Source: Aporrectodea caliginosa
Taxonomy: Eukaryota > Annelida > Clitellata > Crassiclitellata > Lumbricidae
NCBI GenBank assembly: GCA_020284085.1
Contig: JACEVL010000209.1
Coordinates: forward strand, 237,001 to 301,000
Reading direction: 5' to 3'
Length of the DNA stretch: 64,000 nucleotides
In this document: positions 1-14,003 of the stretch, in pieces
Layout of the letters: each line of letters opens with the position of its first letter
How positions within the stretch are numbered: position 1 is the stretch's first letter
Made by a program: the position numbers and the translations under genes
The notes under the pieces: model-generated
Seen by the model: only the letters and a program-made list of their open reading frames with translations
Told to the model about the DNA's origin: nothing
Database searches by the model: none

Positions 1-421
1 ACGCTAACGCCTTTGCAACTTTTTATTTGAGATAGGCTACTTTTCAGGTTCGAAAAAACTGCATAGGAAATTCACACATGCTTAGTGCTTACAGTTACTT
101 AAATTGTTCTCGAAATTGTGTGCTTCATAAAGAACTATCTTGGACTTAAGTCCTTGAACTACATGCAATCGTATCACTCAAGTTCTTTGCACTGTCGCAA
201 ACTTTGTCAGTTTTGCCTCAGGAAGCATGTATGTCTGCACGCAAGGCGTAGAGTGCATTCAAAAAGCAGTTCTGGCAGGTCATATTCCTACCACAACTTA
301 CCAACTGTTTGGCACAACAGTGTGGCCTAGTAGCCTACGGTACGCGTTTGGCCTGCTGTTGCATCTAGCAGAGGGATGCATTTGAAGATAGGAGATTGCG
401 TTCGTGTAACAGAAATAGACC

Positions 422-534
422 AGGCTACAAGTACTTCAGCAGGCCAGGGATAAATAGATCAGGCTACAAGTACTTCAGCAGGCCAGGAATACATAGAACA
501 GGCTACAAGTGCTTCAGCAGGCCAGGGATTGACC
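422..534 (+). repeat. 39-bp tandem repeat, three copies
   Basis: Units at 422-460, 461-499 and 500-534 (partial), beginning AGGCTACAAGTACTTCAGCA. Because 39 is a multiple of three, the plus strand reads as a 13-residue repeat (GYKYFSRPGINRS-type) in an 81-codon frame. No signal peptide or cleavage sites are seen, so it is treated as a minisatellite. Confidence 0.8.
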
Positions 535-709
535 CACAGAACCAACACTCTATCTGTCCTTCTACCTTTATCTGTTTCAGCAGCAATAGACAAACAGATG
601 CTATACAAATAAACAAGGCTACCCTAGATCTGGCTATTTAAGATTATCTATTCCCTCTGTGCTCCCCTTGATATACAATAATTTCTCTCGTTCAATTCTT
701 GGCTCATAG

Positions 710-711
<2 letters not shown>

Positions 712-741
<30 letters not shown>
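712..741 (+). repeat. (TA)n simple repeat
   Basis: About 15 TA units. Similar tracts lie at 1657-1684 and 55655-55740. Confidence 0.9.
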
Positions 742-749
<8 letters not shown>

Positions 750-1009
750 CTTGAATGTATTAAGCTTGCCACGGACATTGCTGTGCGTCTCCTAGTTCTT
801 CTCATTAAAGAATATTCTTACCTACTTACTTACTTTGAACCAGTATTAGCTGTGTACTAATGCCTTTCTGCCACAGTCTGTTTATCTCTGTCTAAGTCTT
901 TCTTTGTCCGTAAGTCAGACCAGCTTTCAACCTTTTTGTTTTAGTCTGTCTCCGTTCCATAGGAGTTCAGTTAACTGGAGCCGAAATCTAAATTCAATTT
1001 TCTGCCCTG

Positions 1010-1083
1010 GCGGGGATTTGAACCCCCGAAATCTCGCTTACAGTCCACAGCACATTAACCACTATAGACTACCAAGCAACATG
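1010..1083 (-). mobile_element. Degenerate tRNA-derived SINE head
   Basis: On the minus strand: TTGGTAGTCTATAGTGGTTA then GGGGGTTCAAATCCCCG, a good B-box and a poor A-box. It does not fold into a full tRNA and is taken as a SINE head. Confidence 0.5.
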
Positions 1084-2879
1084 TTTACAGAGCATAAGAC
1101 TGCCACGCAACATTCTAGAGCGCATGAATCTTGACCTAGAACCGATTCACCTCGCATATCGATTATGTGTTAAGTAAACAGCTGTGAATAGACTGGTTCC
1201 CAAGATTACGATTACGATCACGATTATACTCATTTCCGGAAGTTTTACCTGGTCTGCAGTTGTCAAACGGTTATCACTGCTCAGCGCAGACGCCTTTTCA
1301 GCCGACAAAAACCGACCAAACACGAGCCTGGACCATGTAATATACATTAGTGCGCAGATCCATCAATCTCTAATCGATCACAAGGAATCGATGAGTCGAC
1401 GATCAAAAGGAATTCTATCCGGCTACGAACGATCGAAGCAACAGCGACAAGAACTTCACGATAGGGCACTACCAGAGATTACAAACGCAGAGGGAAAGGT
1501 CTACAATACATGAACACAATCACACTTCATGCGAATTGCTTCAAAATCATTCCATCTTTCGATTAAGAACGCCTAAAGCTGCCCTCAAATACAGCCTTTG
1601 AAGAAAATCTGTATCAAGAGCCATCCCTCCTCTCTTACATAGGCCTACTATATACAGTATATATATATATATATATATATATATTTAATACATAGGCCTA
1701 AAATTATGGTAAAAATATTTGCAGCAGGGCAAAGTAAAATAGGTCAACAATATCCAATAAACGCCGCTGTTCTGCAGACGCATGAGGCTACAGCGTATGC
1801 CTCCGATCGTTGTTTACAATGAGGTCCCTTAGCAAGATGTAGGGGACAGGTTGAACAGAAGCACGAAAGTTTGTTTGTACTTTGGTTTGGTCATATGGTA
1901 ATAATTATTGGTAGGATCCACGCGATCACTGCTTATGGATCCTGTCGCATGACTTTTTCAGCTATCAGGCTGCCGTTGATAACTGTAAAACAGAAAGAAA
2001 TCAATAAACATAGCTATTATAGAGGAATTGGAAAACTGCAGATAGGCTATGTTATGTGTGTAATAATATGTTGAACAAATCCTTTTGTGGACTCATTTTC
2101 TCATGCAATTGCACTTGCAAAGTTCAGTGCAGGTTTACATGTGCCTTCTTGCAAGCACACTTGCTTGTGCAACCAGCAGCAGTTTTGCAACCACACTGGA
2201 CAAGTTGACCACATGCCTTAGATGCCGCTGATAGTGCTGTCCACAATGGGGTCCAGCACTGACTGTCGCTGTCCATTTCCACCCCTATTTCTCCAGAGTG
2301 GGTAGTTCCTGCTGAGGTAAGTCATATGTGGACCAGATCTCTGCTTGGTAAACAATCATTTGCTTGTCTCAGTTGAGCCAGGCAGCGGTTATTAAAATAT
2401 GTTGATGTAAGCAAACATTGTGCATGGCCTATACGCCACTATCCTATCCTGGGCCGACGTACTCATTCGACTTATCGACGAACTATTCCATATCACTTAA
2501 AACATTTGTTTTGGCATTGATACGATAAAGCGACAACTTTAAAGCCAGTTTTATCTAGCAAACAGTCGGTTTATACAGCTGCCTTTGAATGTCGCCGTAA
2601 TTTATTACTGCTTTTGCGTACATACGCTAATTAACGTACGACAAAACAGAAAACACGAACGTAGCCTATACCTGAAACTAGGCCATCATCACAATACATA
2701 GGCCTACAGCTAGGATTCAGATTCTTCCAGATTTAAGACATTCGGTGTTCTTAATCGGAAGACGGAATGATTTTGAAGCAATTCACTTTGTGAAGTGTGA
2801 ATCGTGTGCGCATATATTGTAGACCTTTTCCTCTGTATTTGGAATCTCTGATCGTGGATCAAGTCATACCTTTCATCAC

Positions 2880-3345
2880 GCTCTTTCACTGTTAATGCCT
2901 CTGGTCACTCATCTAATCCGCACACCCCACCTGCGGTGTTCCTCAAGGTTCTGTTCTCGGTCCTCTGGTGTTCATTCTTTACACCTCCCCACTCAGCACT
3001 CATTTCTCATCCTCTGTTGATCATCACCTCTACGCTGACAATACACAACTCTTCACATCTTTCTCCTCTCACTCCCTTCCAGACGCACTAAATCATATAC
3101 GTAACACCACCACCCAGATTTCAGCCTGGATGACCGATAACATGCTCAAATGCCTTAACCATACAAAGACAGAATTCCTCATTATTGACCTCCGCGAGCA
3201 ACTAAACAAACTAGCCTATCCCCCGACCTTTGTCCAACAGATCTCGCTTCTCCCATGCCTTACTCTTCTCCTGTTCGCAATCTTGGAATCATCTTCGATA
3301 AGAACCTTCCCCTTTCCGACCACATAATTAAAACTTGTACTCAAA
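2880..3345 (+). mobile_element. CR1/L2-like LINE reverse-transcriptase fragment, same family as 47.6-48.4 kb
   Basis: Plus-strand text CGVPQGSVLGPLVFILYTSP, HLYADNTQLFTSF, TKTEFLIIDLREQLNK, then in another frame NLGIIFDKNLPLSDHI. YADD has become YADN. The LREQL(N/K)K and KTEFLI blocks match the fragment at 47.6-48.4 kb. Confidence 0.85.
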
Positions 3346-3879
3346 AAAAGAATTAACCAGGTCTATTTATTTAAAAGAAATGCCAAATAACTGTCATCCG
3401 GCCTAATTAGTTTAGGCCTACTTTGTAATTTACAAGTCATTTGGTCCAGGAAGAACCAACTCCCCCATTCACTTTGTTCTAGGAAGAATCAACTCCGCAA
3501 GTCATTTGGCCCAAAGGTAGAATCAACTCCCCATTCACTTGTCCTAGGATCGATTAACTCTGCACTGCCGCAAGTCGGAGTTTTTGATCATATCTCAAAC
3601 GAAAACACTCCAGTAGTGTTTATTCGCAAGGTGGAGTGTTTGATCCTAGTATCGATTAAATCTGCAGTCATTATAAAGACACTCGCGGAGTCTTTTTGTC
3701 CCGGGAGTGTATTCACTATTCAGCCTCCCACACCGACGTTGAACGAATCCAACAAGGTCCTGAATACCGAGCAGTGTATCGCAGGACTTGCTGCAAACCG
3801 ACCATAGCTAACACCAGTACAAAATGCAACTGCTTGGTGACCAAAAAAACAATTGCCCAGTGTCGCTATACGAAATACA

Positions 3880-3955
3880 CACAGCAGGAGGGAATCCGCA
3901 CCCATTCGATCAGAGACCCAACGCTCTAACCGAAAGACCATCGTGTCGCAAAATG
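3880..3955 (-). mobile_element. Degenerate tRNA-like SINE head
   Basis: On the minus strand: GACACGATGGTCTTTCGGTT then AGAGCG, with a B-box-like GGTGCGGATTCCC. It resembles the SINE heads elsewhere in the window. Confidence 0.4.
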
Positions 3956-4614
3956 TACCATTGAAAATTTCCAAGTCAGCTAGAAACGATGCATTTTAAA
4001 AGTATACTTCCCCTATTCGCTGATGCAATCTTGAATTACGTTGGTTTGCTCTGAAAGACACGTTGATCATCCAAACCGAAGTATTAAGGCCTGCTTTTCT
4101 AAATGTAAAGCTAAACTCCTTCTGTATAGAGATCATGGGTTTTCCTTAGTATTGAACTATTGAGGCAGCCTATGTTTATATGCATGCCTCATGAACCACG
4201 GTTTATTTATAGATCTGGGGTCTTCATATAGGACTAGAAACCTCGGGTTTCTTGTGACGTACGGGTTTCGCAGCTGTCATCGCGGGCTTTTATGACACGG
4301 AGTTTCCAATAGGCTAGTCACATCCATAGACATCATGGTCACATCAACGTTCTTACAACTCGAAGGTGACTAACAGACTGTTTTGATTATGAAGCTAACT
4401 ATCAACCTATAGGCTTAGGCCAATACAGAGCTATATATTATCGGTAATATATAATAGCTCTGGGCCAATATATCTAGCCGTAGGGTTAACAGTTTATATT
4501 CGGCTTGACCTCCCGTATTTTATTGTGGACTTGATTTGGTATAGCGTTGGTGAATAGGCTTTTGTGGGTGCTGAGAAATTTTAGAAGATTTACTTTACAT
4601 TACATACCAGATAC

Positions 4615-4735
4615 TGCTAATATTATTTGTATTTGCATTATTCGTATTTGCATTATTTGTATTATTATTCGTATTTGCATTATTCGTATTTGCATTAGTC
4701 GTATTTGCATTATTTGTATTTGTATTATTAAACAC
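4615..4735 (+). repeat. (ATTCGTATTTGCATT)n degenerate repeat
   Basis: About eight units of roughly 15 bp, alternating ATTCGT and ATTTGT with ATTTGCATT. Confidence 0.85.
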
Positions 4736-5252
4736 TGGCCATCGTCTTGGAGATCATTGTCTACTGCAAATAATATTCTGTAGCAAAGCTCAAATCCGGT
4801 AGGACCTAATTCCAGTAGTAAAGACTTGATATCTTGGTAAACACGTAGCCTAACAGACAACTGAAATGGTTGGCCAATCTGTAGTCAGAATACTACACGA
4901 CCTCGGTATCTCCTATGCCATTTAAAGATATTATCTAATGTTATCTGAATGAAGGTAATTGTCATTGTGCTACTGTGCTACGTGGATTTAAATTAATTAG
5001 GCTAATGATGGAAACCCGCTTTATAAAGAAAACTCTGTTTGCATCAAATAAGTTGGAGTCTTGGAGACTAATAAACTGTAGACTTTCTCAAGTGAATTTT
5101 CGTTTTGCGTCGTTGAAATTCTTTACCAATCATTATTAGGCAACAACAAACAACACGATGAGGTTAATAAATCTGTCACAAACTGCATGTAATGCGTATC
5201 TCATCAGAGGCAGTTTCGTTTGGGCGTCTTTCAACATAGTTTCTACGGTCTC

Positions 5253-5430
5253 CATTGTTCTAGCGTTAAAGTTGATTGTCCTGAGGTCATGAATAATTGT
5301 TCTAGCGTCAACATTATTGTCCTGAAGTCATCCATTGTGCCTACGTCATTCATTTTGCTAACGCCAGCGTCTATTGTGCTACGTCAACGTTGAATATGCT
5401 GACGTCATTATTGCTTTTCTAGACAATTAT
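5253..5430 (+). repeat. Degenerate tandem repeat with TGACGTCA-like steps
   Basis: About four units of 40-50 bp around CATTGTTCTAGCGTYAA and TCCTGARGTCAT. Confidence 0.6.
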
Positions 5431-5589
5431 ATCGCAGTAATAATGGAATTCTCAATTCTCAATAATGCAATTATGCTCTCTACAAAACAGTCCTCACTAA
5501 TATCAGAATGCCCACTAGCCATGGCCGTAAGATCATGAAATCGAGACAGAGAAATTCGGAAATTGCATTGAATGCTCGTTTGCTTAAAG

Positions 5590-5648
5590 CTTTAACGAGG
5601 AGCTGCATTAATTTTCCAGTCAGTGTTAGTACACTCTCGTCGTTAAAG
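5590..5648. repeat. Small palindromic-end element, copy 1
   Basis: CTTTAACGAGGAGCTGCATT opens it and TCTCGTCGTTAAAG closes it, about 59 bp with inverted CTTTAACGA ends. A second copy is at 13288-13344. Confidence 0.7.
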
Positions 5649-5939
5649 TGTTGCTGTTGTCAGTTCTTGTGGCTCAAATTTTCCGCTAATTTCAGGCCCA
5701 AACAAGAGGTTTATCTAGCGCATTTTCATCCAAAGAGCTGTCACTGGAGATCCCGGATTCGTAGACGGAAACCATTTGACTGAGGCGTGACTCTGGATTA
5801 TTAAGAAGAGACGAGGGCTTGTCAAACTCTACCACCTTCAAACACACAATCAAAACACAGGATTATTAATTCGAATCACGACATGCTACATTTACGAATG
5901 AAGCCAGATGAATCTCTGCTCGTTCTCTTAAGACTTTTC

Positions 5940-6052
5940 TTTTTCGAGGGGCCCTTCGCACTGGAAGCGCCTCTGATTAGGTTGTACTGTGAGAGGCGCT
6001 TTATAAGTCCGTAAATAGAATAGAATAGAATAGAATAGAATAGAATACAAGT
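5940..6052 (+). repeat. LINE-type 3' tail with (AATAG)n end
   Basis: GGAAGCGCCTCTGATTAGG, then GAGAGGCGCTTTATAAGTCC, then five or more copies of AATAG. It matches the 3' end of the LINE at 32.4 kb, whose tail is (ATACG)n. Confidence 0.65.
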
Positions 6053-6588
6053 GAAGGAATTGGGCTTCTGTTATATAATACTAGAATATGTCTACGACTC
6101 GGGCATTCGCCCTACAGATTAAGTCACACTGGATGAGTATGCCTGAGTGTTAACAACTTGAAGCCTATGCTCAGAGGCCCCGGTTAGACGGAATTGGAAT
6201 CCAGGTTCGCTCATAACCTTTAAGCCCGTGGAAATATACACAATAAATTTAGTGCCATGCGAGTACAACAATATTTAAAGAGTATTTAATTAATAACACA
6301 AGTTTTGCGGCATGATGTTTCTCATGACCACATTTGCCTTCATTGGAGGGGGGTTGAGCTAGGCCTAAGTACTTGACAACAGTTACTGATCTGAAAATAC
6401 TGAAAGATATACTTAGCATATATATGGCCTCAACCTCTCAGCATCTATTGCCAGCGATGGTATAGGATCTCACCCGAATCAATTCGTTGACAAAATGACC
6501 AGGTCAAGGCCATCCGGTGCCATAGTACAAAACGTTGTACATTTAGATTGTTATGATTTGAAACTGTCTGGCGCCGCCACTGGCTGAC

Positions 6589-10009
<3,421 letters not shown>

Positions 10010-10662
10010 CTGAAAGCAAAGCCAATTCACCATTAACTTGCCATATATGATTTTACGAATTATTCATTATCTCTTGTCTCAGCTTCCTGACAATGCAAGA
10101 ATCCGATTCCAGATACTCTTGTGGGACCAAGTCTCACGGATCGGTTGGGCTTCGACATACTCGCATGCTGGTCTCGAGTTAGCCTGATCTTTGCACTAAG
10201 TCATGGGATCTGTGCTGGTCCATTAGTTCCGTGTTCTAGTGCATGTGGCCGCCATAATTGTGTTTGTTCAGATTTGTGCATGTATGTTTTGTTTCTGCCT
10301 TCGGGCGTAATAAAGTACTGATAATTAATTTATGTGTGCAACAATTTTTATTCACACAAGTCCCGCTTGAATAATAGCTCAGTAGGCCTATTAAATTTAA
10401 GACACTAATTATGATATATATGACAGCCAAAACATCTTAAAGAAATTCTTTGCAGTCATTATCTCTCTTGATACATACACACGTATCAGAATTTAACCTA
10501 TAACCTCAAATGAAACAAATTAAAACCTACCAATAACAATAGAATAATTTTGTGCGATACGATGATTCGTTATAACGCGTTGTCTGGATAGCCTACAAGT
10601 CACAGCAGTTGGGAAAGTCTTATGTTTTAGTGGGACAGCAGGCGGTATTCGTATTTTAAGAA

Positions 10663-11071
10663 GGCACTGGCTACGGAACCGTCCGGACGGTGCCGTAATT
10701 TCTTTTCTACGGAACCGTCCGCAAATAATCTATGGGCGATTGCACATATCTATGGCGTGAAAGCCGAACCATCAATAGCGCAGTAGTTAAGGGATTAACG
10801 AAACTAACCCTGACCCTAACCGACCCTCACGACGCCTAATTTGACACTAAACGACGACACGAATACTAACCTGGCCCTAACCGACCCTCAAGTTGTCCGC
10901 CATATAAAAATTCGACGGGAAGACAACAAGTTCACGTGACAGGCTTTTGCCAATATTTATTTCAACCGGATGTACACGCCATAGATATGTGCAATCGCCC
11001 ATAGATTATTTGCGGACGGTTCCGTAGAAAAGAAATAACGGCACCGTCCGGACGGTTCCGTAGCCAGTGCG
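10663..11071. mobile_element. MULE-like MITE with about 97-bp inverted repeats and 9-bp target duplication
   Basis: Left arm 10663-10759 and right arm about 10977-11071 are inverted copies differing at one or two positions (starting GCACTGGCTACGGAACCGTC). The flanks are TTTTAAGAA at 10654-10662 and 11072-11080. Long terminal repeats with a 9-bp duplication are the pattern of Mutator-type elements. The interior is non-coding. The total is 409 bp. Confidence 0.88.
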
Positions 11072-11623
11072 TTTTAAGAAACACATTATATGGTTTTTAG
11101 CCAAGTATAGGCATACAACAATTTGTAAAAGTAAATGTTGAGTGGTTATAATAAGTTTTGTCATAATGTATATTACCTGACATAAACAAAATTAGGCATT
11201 ATGTTGTAGGTCCATAAGGATATCTTGGGCAAATGCATTGGAGCCATAAATTGTTAAAAAAATTGATTACTCTTGCCTGTGAAGTTGTGGAGTGGGAAGT
11301 ATAAGGTATATCGGGTAGCAGGTGATCGTTGCCAATAAGATAGGCATATAGAATAAAAAAAATTGCTTAAGTTTTAATAGTCAGTTTTAAGGGCTCAGAA
11401 ATTCAGAACGGACTTGAGTTCAGGTCCTTACAGCCATACTTTGCACCTCTGCATATGTAGGCCTACATACCCAGCCAGCGCACACACTTGCATCAGAACA
11501 ATGTTGGACGTACCTCATAGTCACTATTTTCTAATGTTTATACAGCTGAAATTGACCCTGAACTTGAAATCTGGTACAACATTTGGCCAATAACATTGAT
11601 TCAATGTAGGTCTATCACTTAAT

Positions 11624-11986
11624 GCAGTGGTACTGTGGTTTCCAACCTTTTCAGGGCATGGCTCCCATACTAATGCAACGGCAGTTCAGCAGCACCTATG
11701 GCCGTTATATCATCTATTTTTCTTCGTTAGTTTGTTGGTTTGCTTTCAAACAACATTCCTTATATTCAACCACAGGGTTGTAACTATTTCTACACTACTT
11801 TTGTAATTGTAATTGTAATTACAACCTTTACTAGGTCTATGTCAGTTATGCGGTATTTTTCACATTTTTGACAGAAAAAGCTACACAAATATTATTGTTC
11901 TGCCATTCTGTCTTCCAGTCATGGCACCCATTGGCAGGTTCACGGCACCCTTGGGTGACGCAGCACCCAGGTTGGAAGGCACTGCT
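11624..11986. mobile_element. hAT (Charlie-like) MITE
   Basis: The left end is CAGTGGTACTGTGGTTTCC then AACCTTTTC. The right end, read inward, is CAGTGCCTTCCAACCTGGGT. The flanks ACTTAATG and CTTTAATG agree at six of eight positions. Confidence 0.65.
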
Positions 11987-12059
11987 TTAATGCATGACCA
12001 AAATCGCATCACTGGCCTGGCCGTTAAGTCATTAACCTATTTATTTCCAATAGTAGTCT

Positions 12060-12130
12060 TTATTATTATTGTTATTAAGGCGTTTTTATATAGCGCCCCT
12101 TCAAGGTAATCTACTCAGAAGCGCTCCCAG
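12060..12130 (-). repeat. SINE/LINE 3' tail
   Basis: On the minus strand: GGGAGCGCTTCTGAGTAGAT then GGGGCGCTATATAAAAACGC, followed by ATAATAATAA. It is the same tail as the SINE at 34.4 kb. Confidence 0.7.
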
Positions 12131-12614
12131 TCCAACCACGGCTAAACAAATTAGATCAATATATGAGATCAATCCTTGTGAATCTGCTCTTTATTTACCC
12201 CAGATTCCATTGATCTCAGCAAATCGGTGACAAATGTTGCAAGTCATGTAATGAGAATTGGCTTTATCAAGTAGAGAATTTAAAAGTTCAACCTACTTTC
12301 TTCTCTCGAGATTGATTAATCTAGTCTTGAAATTGCAACTGATCTGTGAACTGGCACATCACGAACATAAAATCTTTTTTGAAAGCAAAGCTTATGTTAC
12401 AGAGAAGCTCTGTAGACTTCATTAGAGAAATGTAGATTGCTGACATCAATAGTCGTCATACATGTGGTTGTAAGGTTGAACAGGTGCTAAAGCTAAGGAG
12501 CAAATAGGCAACAGGAATTAAAGAACTGCAGAAGAAACTCTGATTGGTCCAATGCTTTTATGCTGGATTGGTGACTTTCGTTTTTTGCAGATCATGACAG
12601 TTCATTAGCATACT

Positions 12615-12685
12615 ATTTAATAGTAATTGTAAATTTATATAGCACCACTTCTAGAGCGATTCATCAGAGGTGCTCCTGACCTAAC
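12615..12685 (-). repeat. SINE/LINE 3' tail, diverged
   Basis: On the minus strand: AGGAGCACCTCTGATGAATC, then AGTGGTGCTATATAAATTTA. It is a further copy of the shared tail. Confidence 0.6.
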
Positions 12686-13287
12686 ACAATGAAACCACAA
12701 TCAAAATGGTCTTCACTCTTCAAATGTCTGGTAAAAACAGGCAGAGATGCTGAGGAGTTCATGTTGTTAGGCAATTTATTCTATAGGAGGATGGGCTGAC
12801 CACAGCAAAACTTCTACGATGGACACAACCATGTCACCAGTACTTACTTTCCTACTTGATAGGATATATGCCTTGATTTATATAGCTCTTTATAAAGTAT
12901 CCTTTAAATCATGCTGCCATTGCCAACTGTACTGTGTAAACTGTTTTTTCGTGAGATGCTAAAGAAAAATAAGTCCCCTGCATGATAGGTAAAGTACTAA
13001 ACAGATGATCATCTAAAAGTACTTTAATTACCAGGAACAAATTATTCATGCACAATGATGTTTTAAGATCTTGGGTAGGGTTAGATTTGCAGAATTTAGG
13101 CATGGGGAGTTGAAGGTTAGGGCAGAGTACCACCAAGGCATTGGTATGTCTAGGATGTTTCTTGCCTTTGCGGATCTTGGGAGCAGCTATAAGCTGTCTG
13201 AGTAGAGTCCGAGGTAAAGCCCAGGCAACCAATGATTGAGCTCTAGGAGCTTCTGAAGAGTTTCTAGTAGCAACGAGGTTTTTAACC

Positions 13288-13344
13288 CTTTAACAACGAG
13301 CTGCATTGTTTCCCATACATTTTAGTACGCACTCATCGTTAAAG
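13288..13344. repeat. Small palindromic-end element, copy 2
   Basis: CTTTAACAACGAGCTGCATT to ACTCATCGTTAAAG, the same layout as 5590-5648, including the internal TTAGTACRCACTC-type block. Confidence 0.7.
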
Positions 13345-13464
13345 GTTTAATGGATAATGGGCACTTATAAATGATGAGTTATTCAACACTAAAGATGTGT
13401 GTGAACACATGCGTTCAGTGCATACATAGAGACATAAGGTACATATGCAAAGACTTGGATACAT

Positions 13465-13667
13465 AAAAATACAATACAACTGTATATTTGTTAAATTGCC
13501 CTCCTTCCAAAGCTCAGATGGTAAAGCAACTGTATGACAGAACATTGGTGGCTCAGAGCAGTTGTGTGTGAAGGACTCGAGGTCCCTACACAGTAACTGC
13601 CTTGGGTAAGGCTCGAACTTGTACTTTCCACATTACAGGCCAAGTGACCAGTCGGCCACCGTGCCCC
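13465..13667 (-). mobile_element. tRNA-derived SINE just upstream of the chromodomain exon
   Basis: On the minus strand: head GGGGCACGGTGGCCGACTGG (A-box), B-box AAGTTCGAGCCTT, central GGACCTCGAGTCCTTCACAC, TTCTGTCATACAG. It shares TACAATACAACTGTAT at its 3' end with the copy at 23.7 kb. Confidence 0.75.
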
Positions 13668-13847
13668 ACATACAGATATACATACATACGTACGATCATA
13701 CATAGCTGCATACATATATGTGCTCATGCCCACATATACATAATACATTTTACATACATACACATGCAAACATACATTACACATATACGCTTGTGCATAC
13801 TTGAAGTGTGATTTGGTAAGAGCAGCTCTCTATTTTTTTATTGCTAG

Positions 13848-14003
13848 GGTCGTACTCGCTACAAAGTGCGATGGGTGGGATATGGACCTGACAATGACAC
13901 ATGGGAACCACTTGAGAATCTCATTAGCTGCAAGGACTTGCTGGATGCTTACTTTGAAAGGCGAAGAAAACATACCGAAAGGAAGCTAGCCGAACAGAAT
14001 AAG
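13848..14003 (+). CDS. MPHOSPH8: MPHOSPH8 exon: C-terminal half of chromodomain
   Basis: The acceptor ttgctag and donor AAG|gtagat bound 52 codons in phase 0/0. They encode chromodomain strands 2-3 and the C-terminal helix (KVRWVGYGPDNDTWEP, then NLISCKDLLDAYFERRR). The Trp and Tyr of RWVGY are the cage residues matching human Trp80 and Tyr83 of the methyl-lysine pocket. The third cage aromatic (human Phe59) would lie in the preceding, unseen exon. The following basic stretch KHTERKLAEQNK matches the linker seen in MPP8-type chromodomains. Confidence 0.92.

Larger units (their letters stand above)
1..2879. other. No gene recognised
   Basis: Apart from the 39-bp repeat, TA tracts, a SINE head and a GATTAC-tail repeat, I see no coding exon with splice support here. 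Confidence 0.6.
3346..6588. other. No gene recognised
   Basis: It holds repeats listed separately and a hairpin at 4424-4462 (AGAGCTATATATTA against TAATATATAATAGCTCT). The missing last exon of the ABCC5-like gene would be expected here but was not found. Confidence 0.5.
11081..13464. other. Region between the ABCC5-like and MPHOSPH8 exons
   Basis: The first exon of MPHOSPH8 or further 5' exons of the ABCC5-like gene may lie here, but I could not identify either. SINE tails and a hAT MITE are listed separately. Confidence 0.5.

Noticed and set aside
396..641. A secreted repeat peptide precursor (13-residue repeats)
   Set aside because: No signal peptide or dibasic cleavage sites; the repeat is explained by a 39-bp minisatellite.
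1010..1083. A possible tRNA gene on the minus strand
   Set aside because: The B-box is good but the A-box is poor, and acceptor and anticodon stems do not pair well. It fits a SINE head better.
5508..5783. A 91-codon open frame as a gene
   Set aside because: It overlaps the small CTTTAACGA element and shows no splice or domain support.
12475..12498. VEQVLKLR as the missing chromodomain strand
   Set aside because: There is a stop eleven codons on, no GT donor, and no acidic lead-in or upstream coding context.
12909..13232. A 107-codon minus-strand frame as a gene or LINE
   Set aside because: No recognisable motif, no splice support, and it could not be linked to either neighbouring gene.
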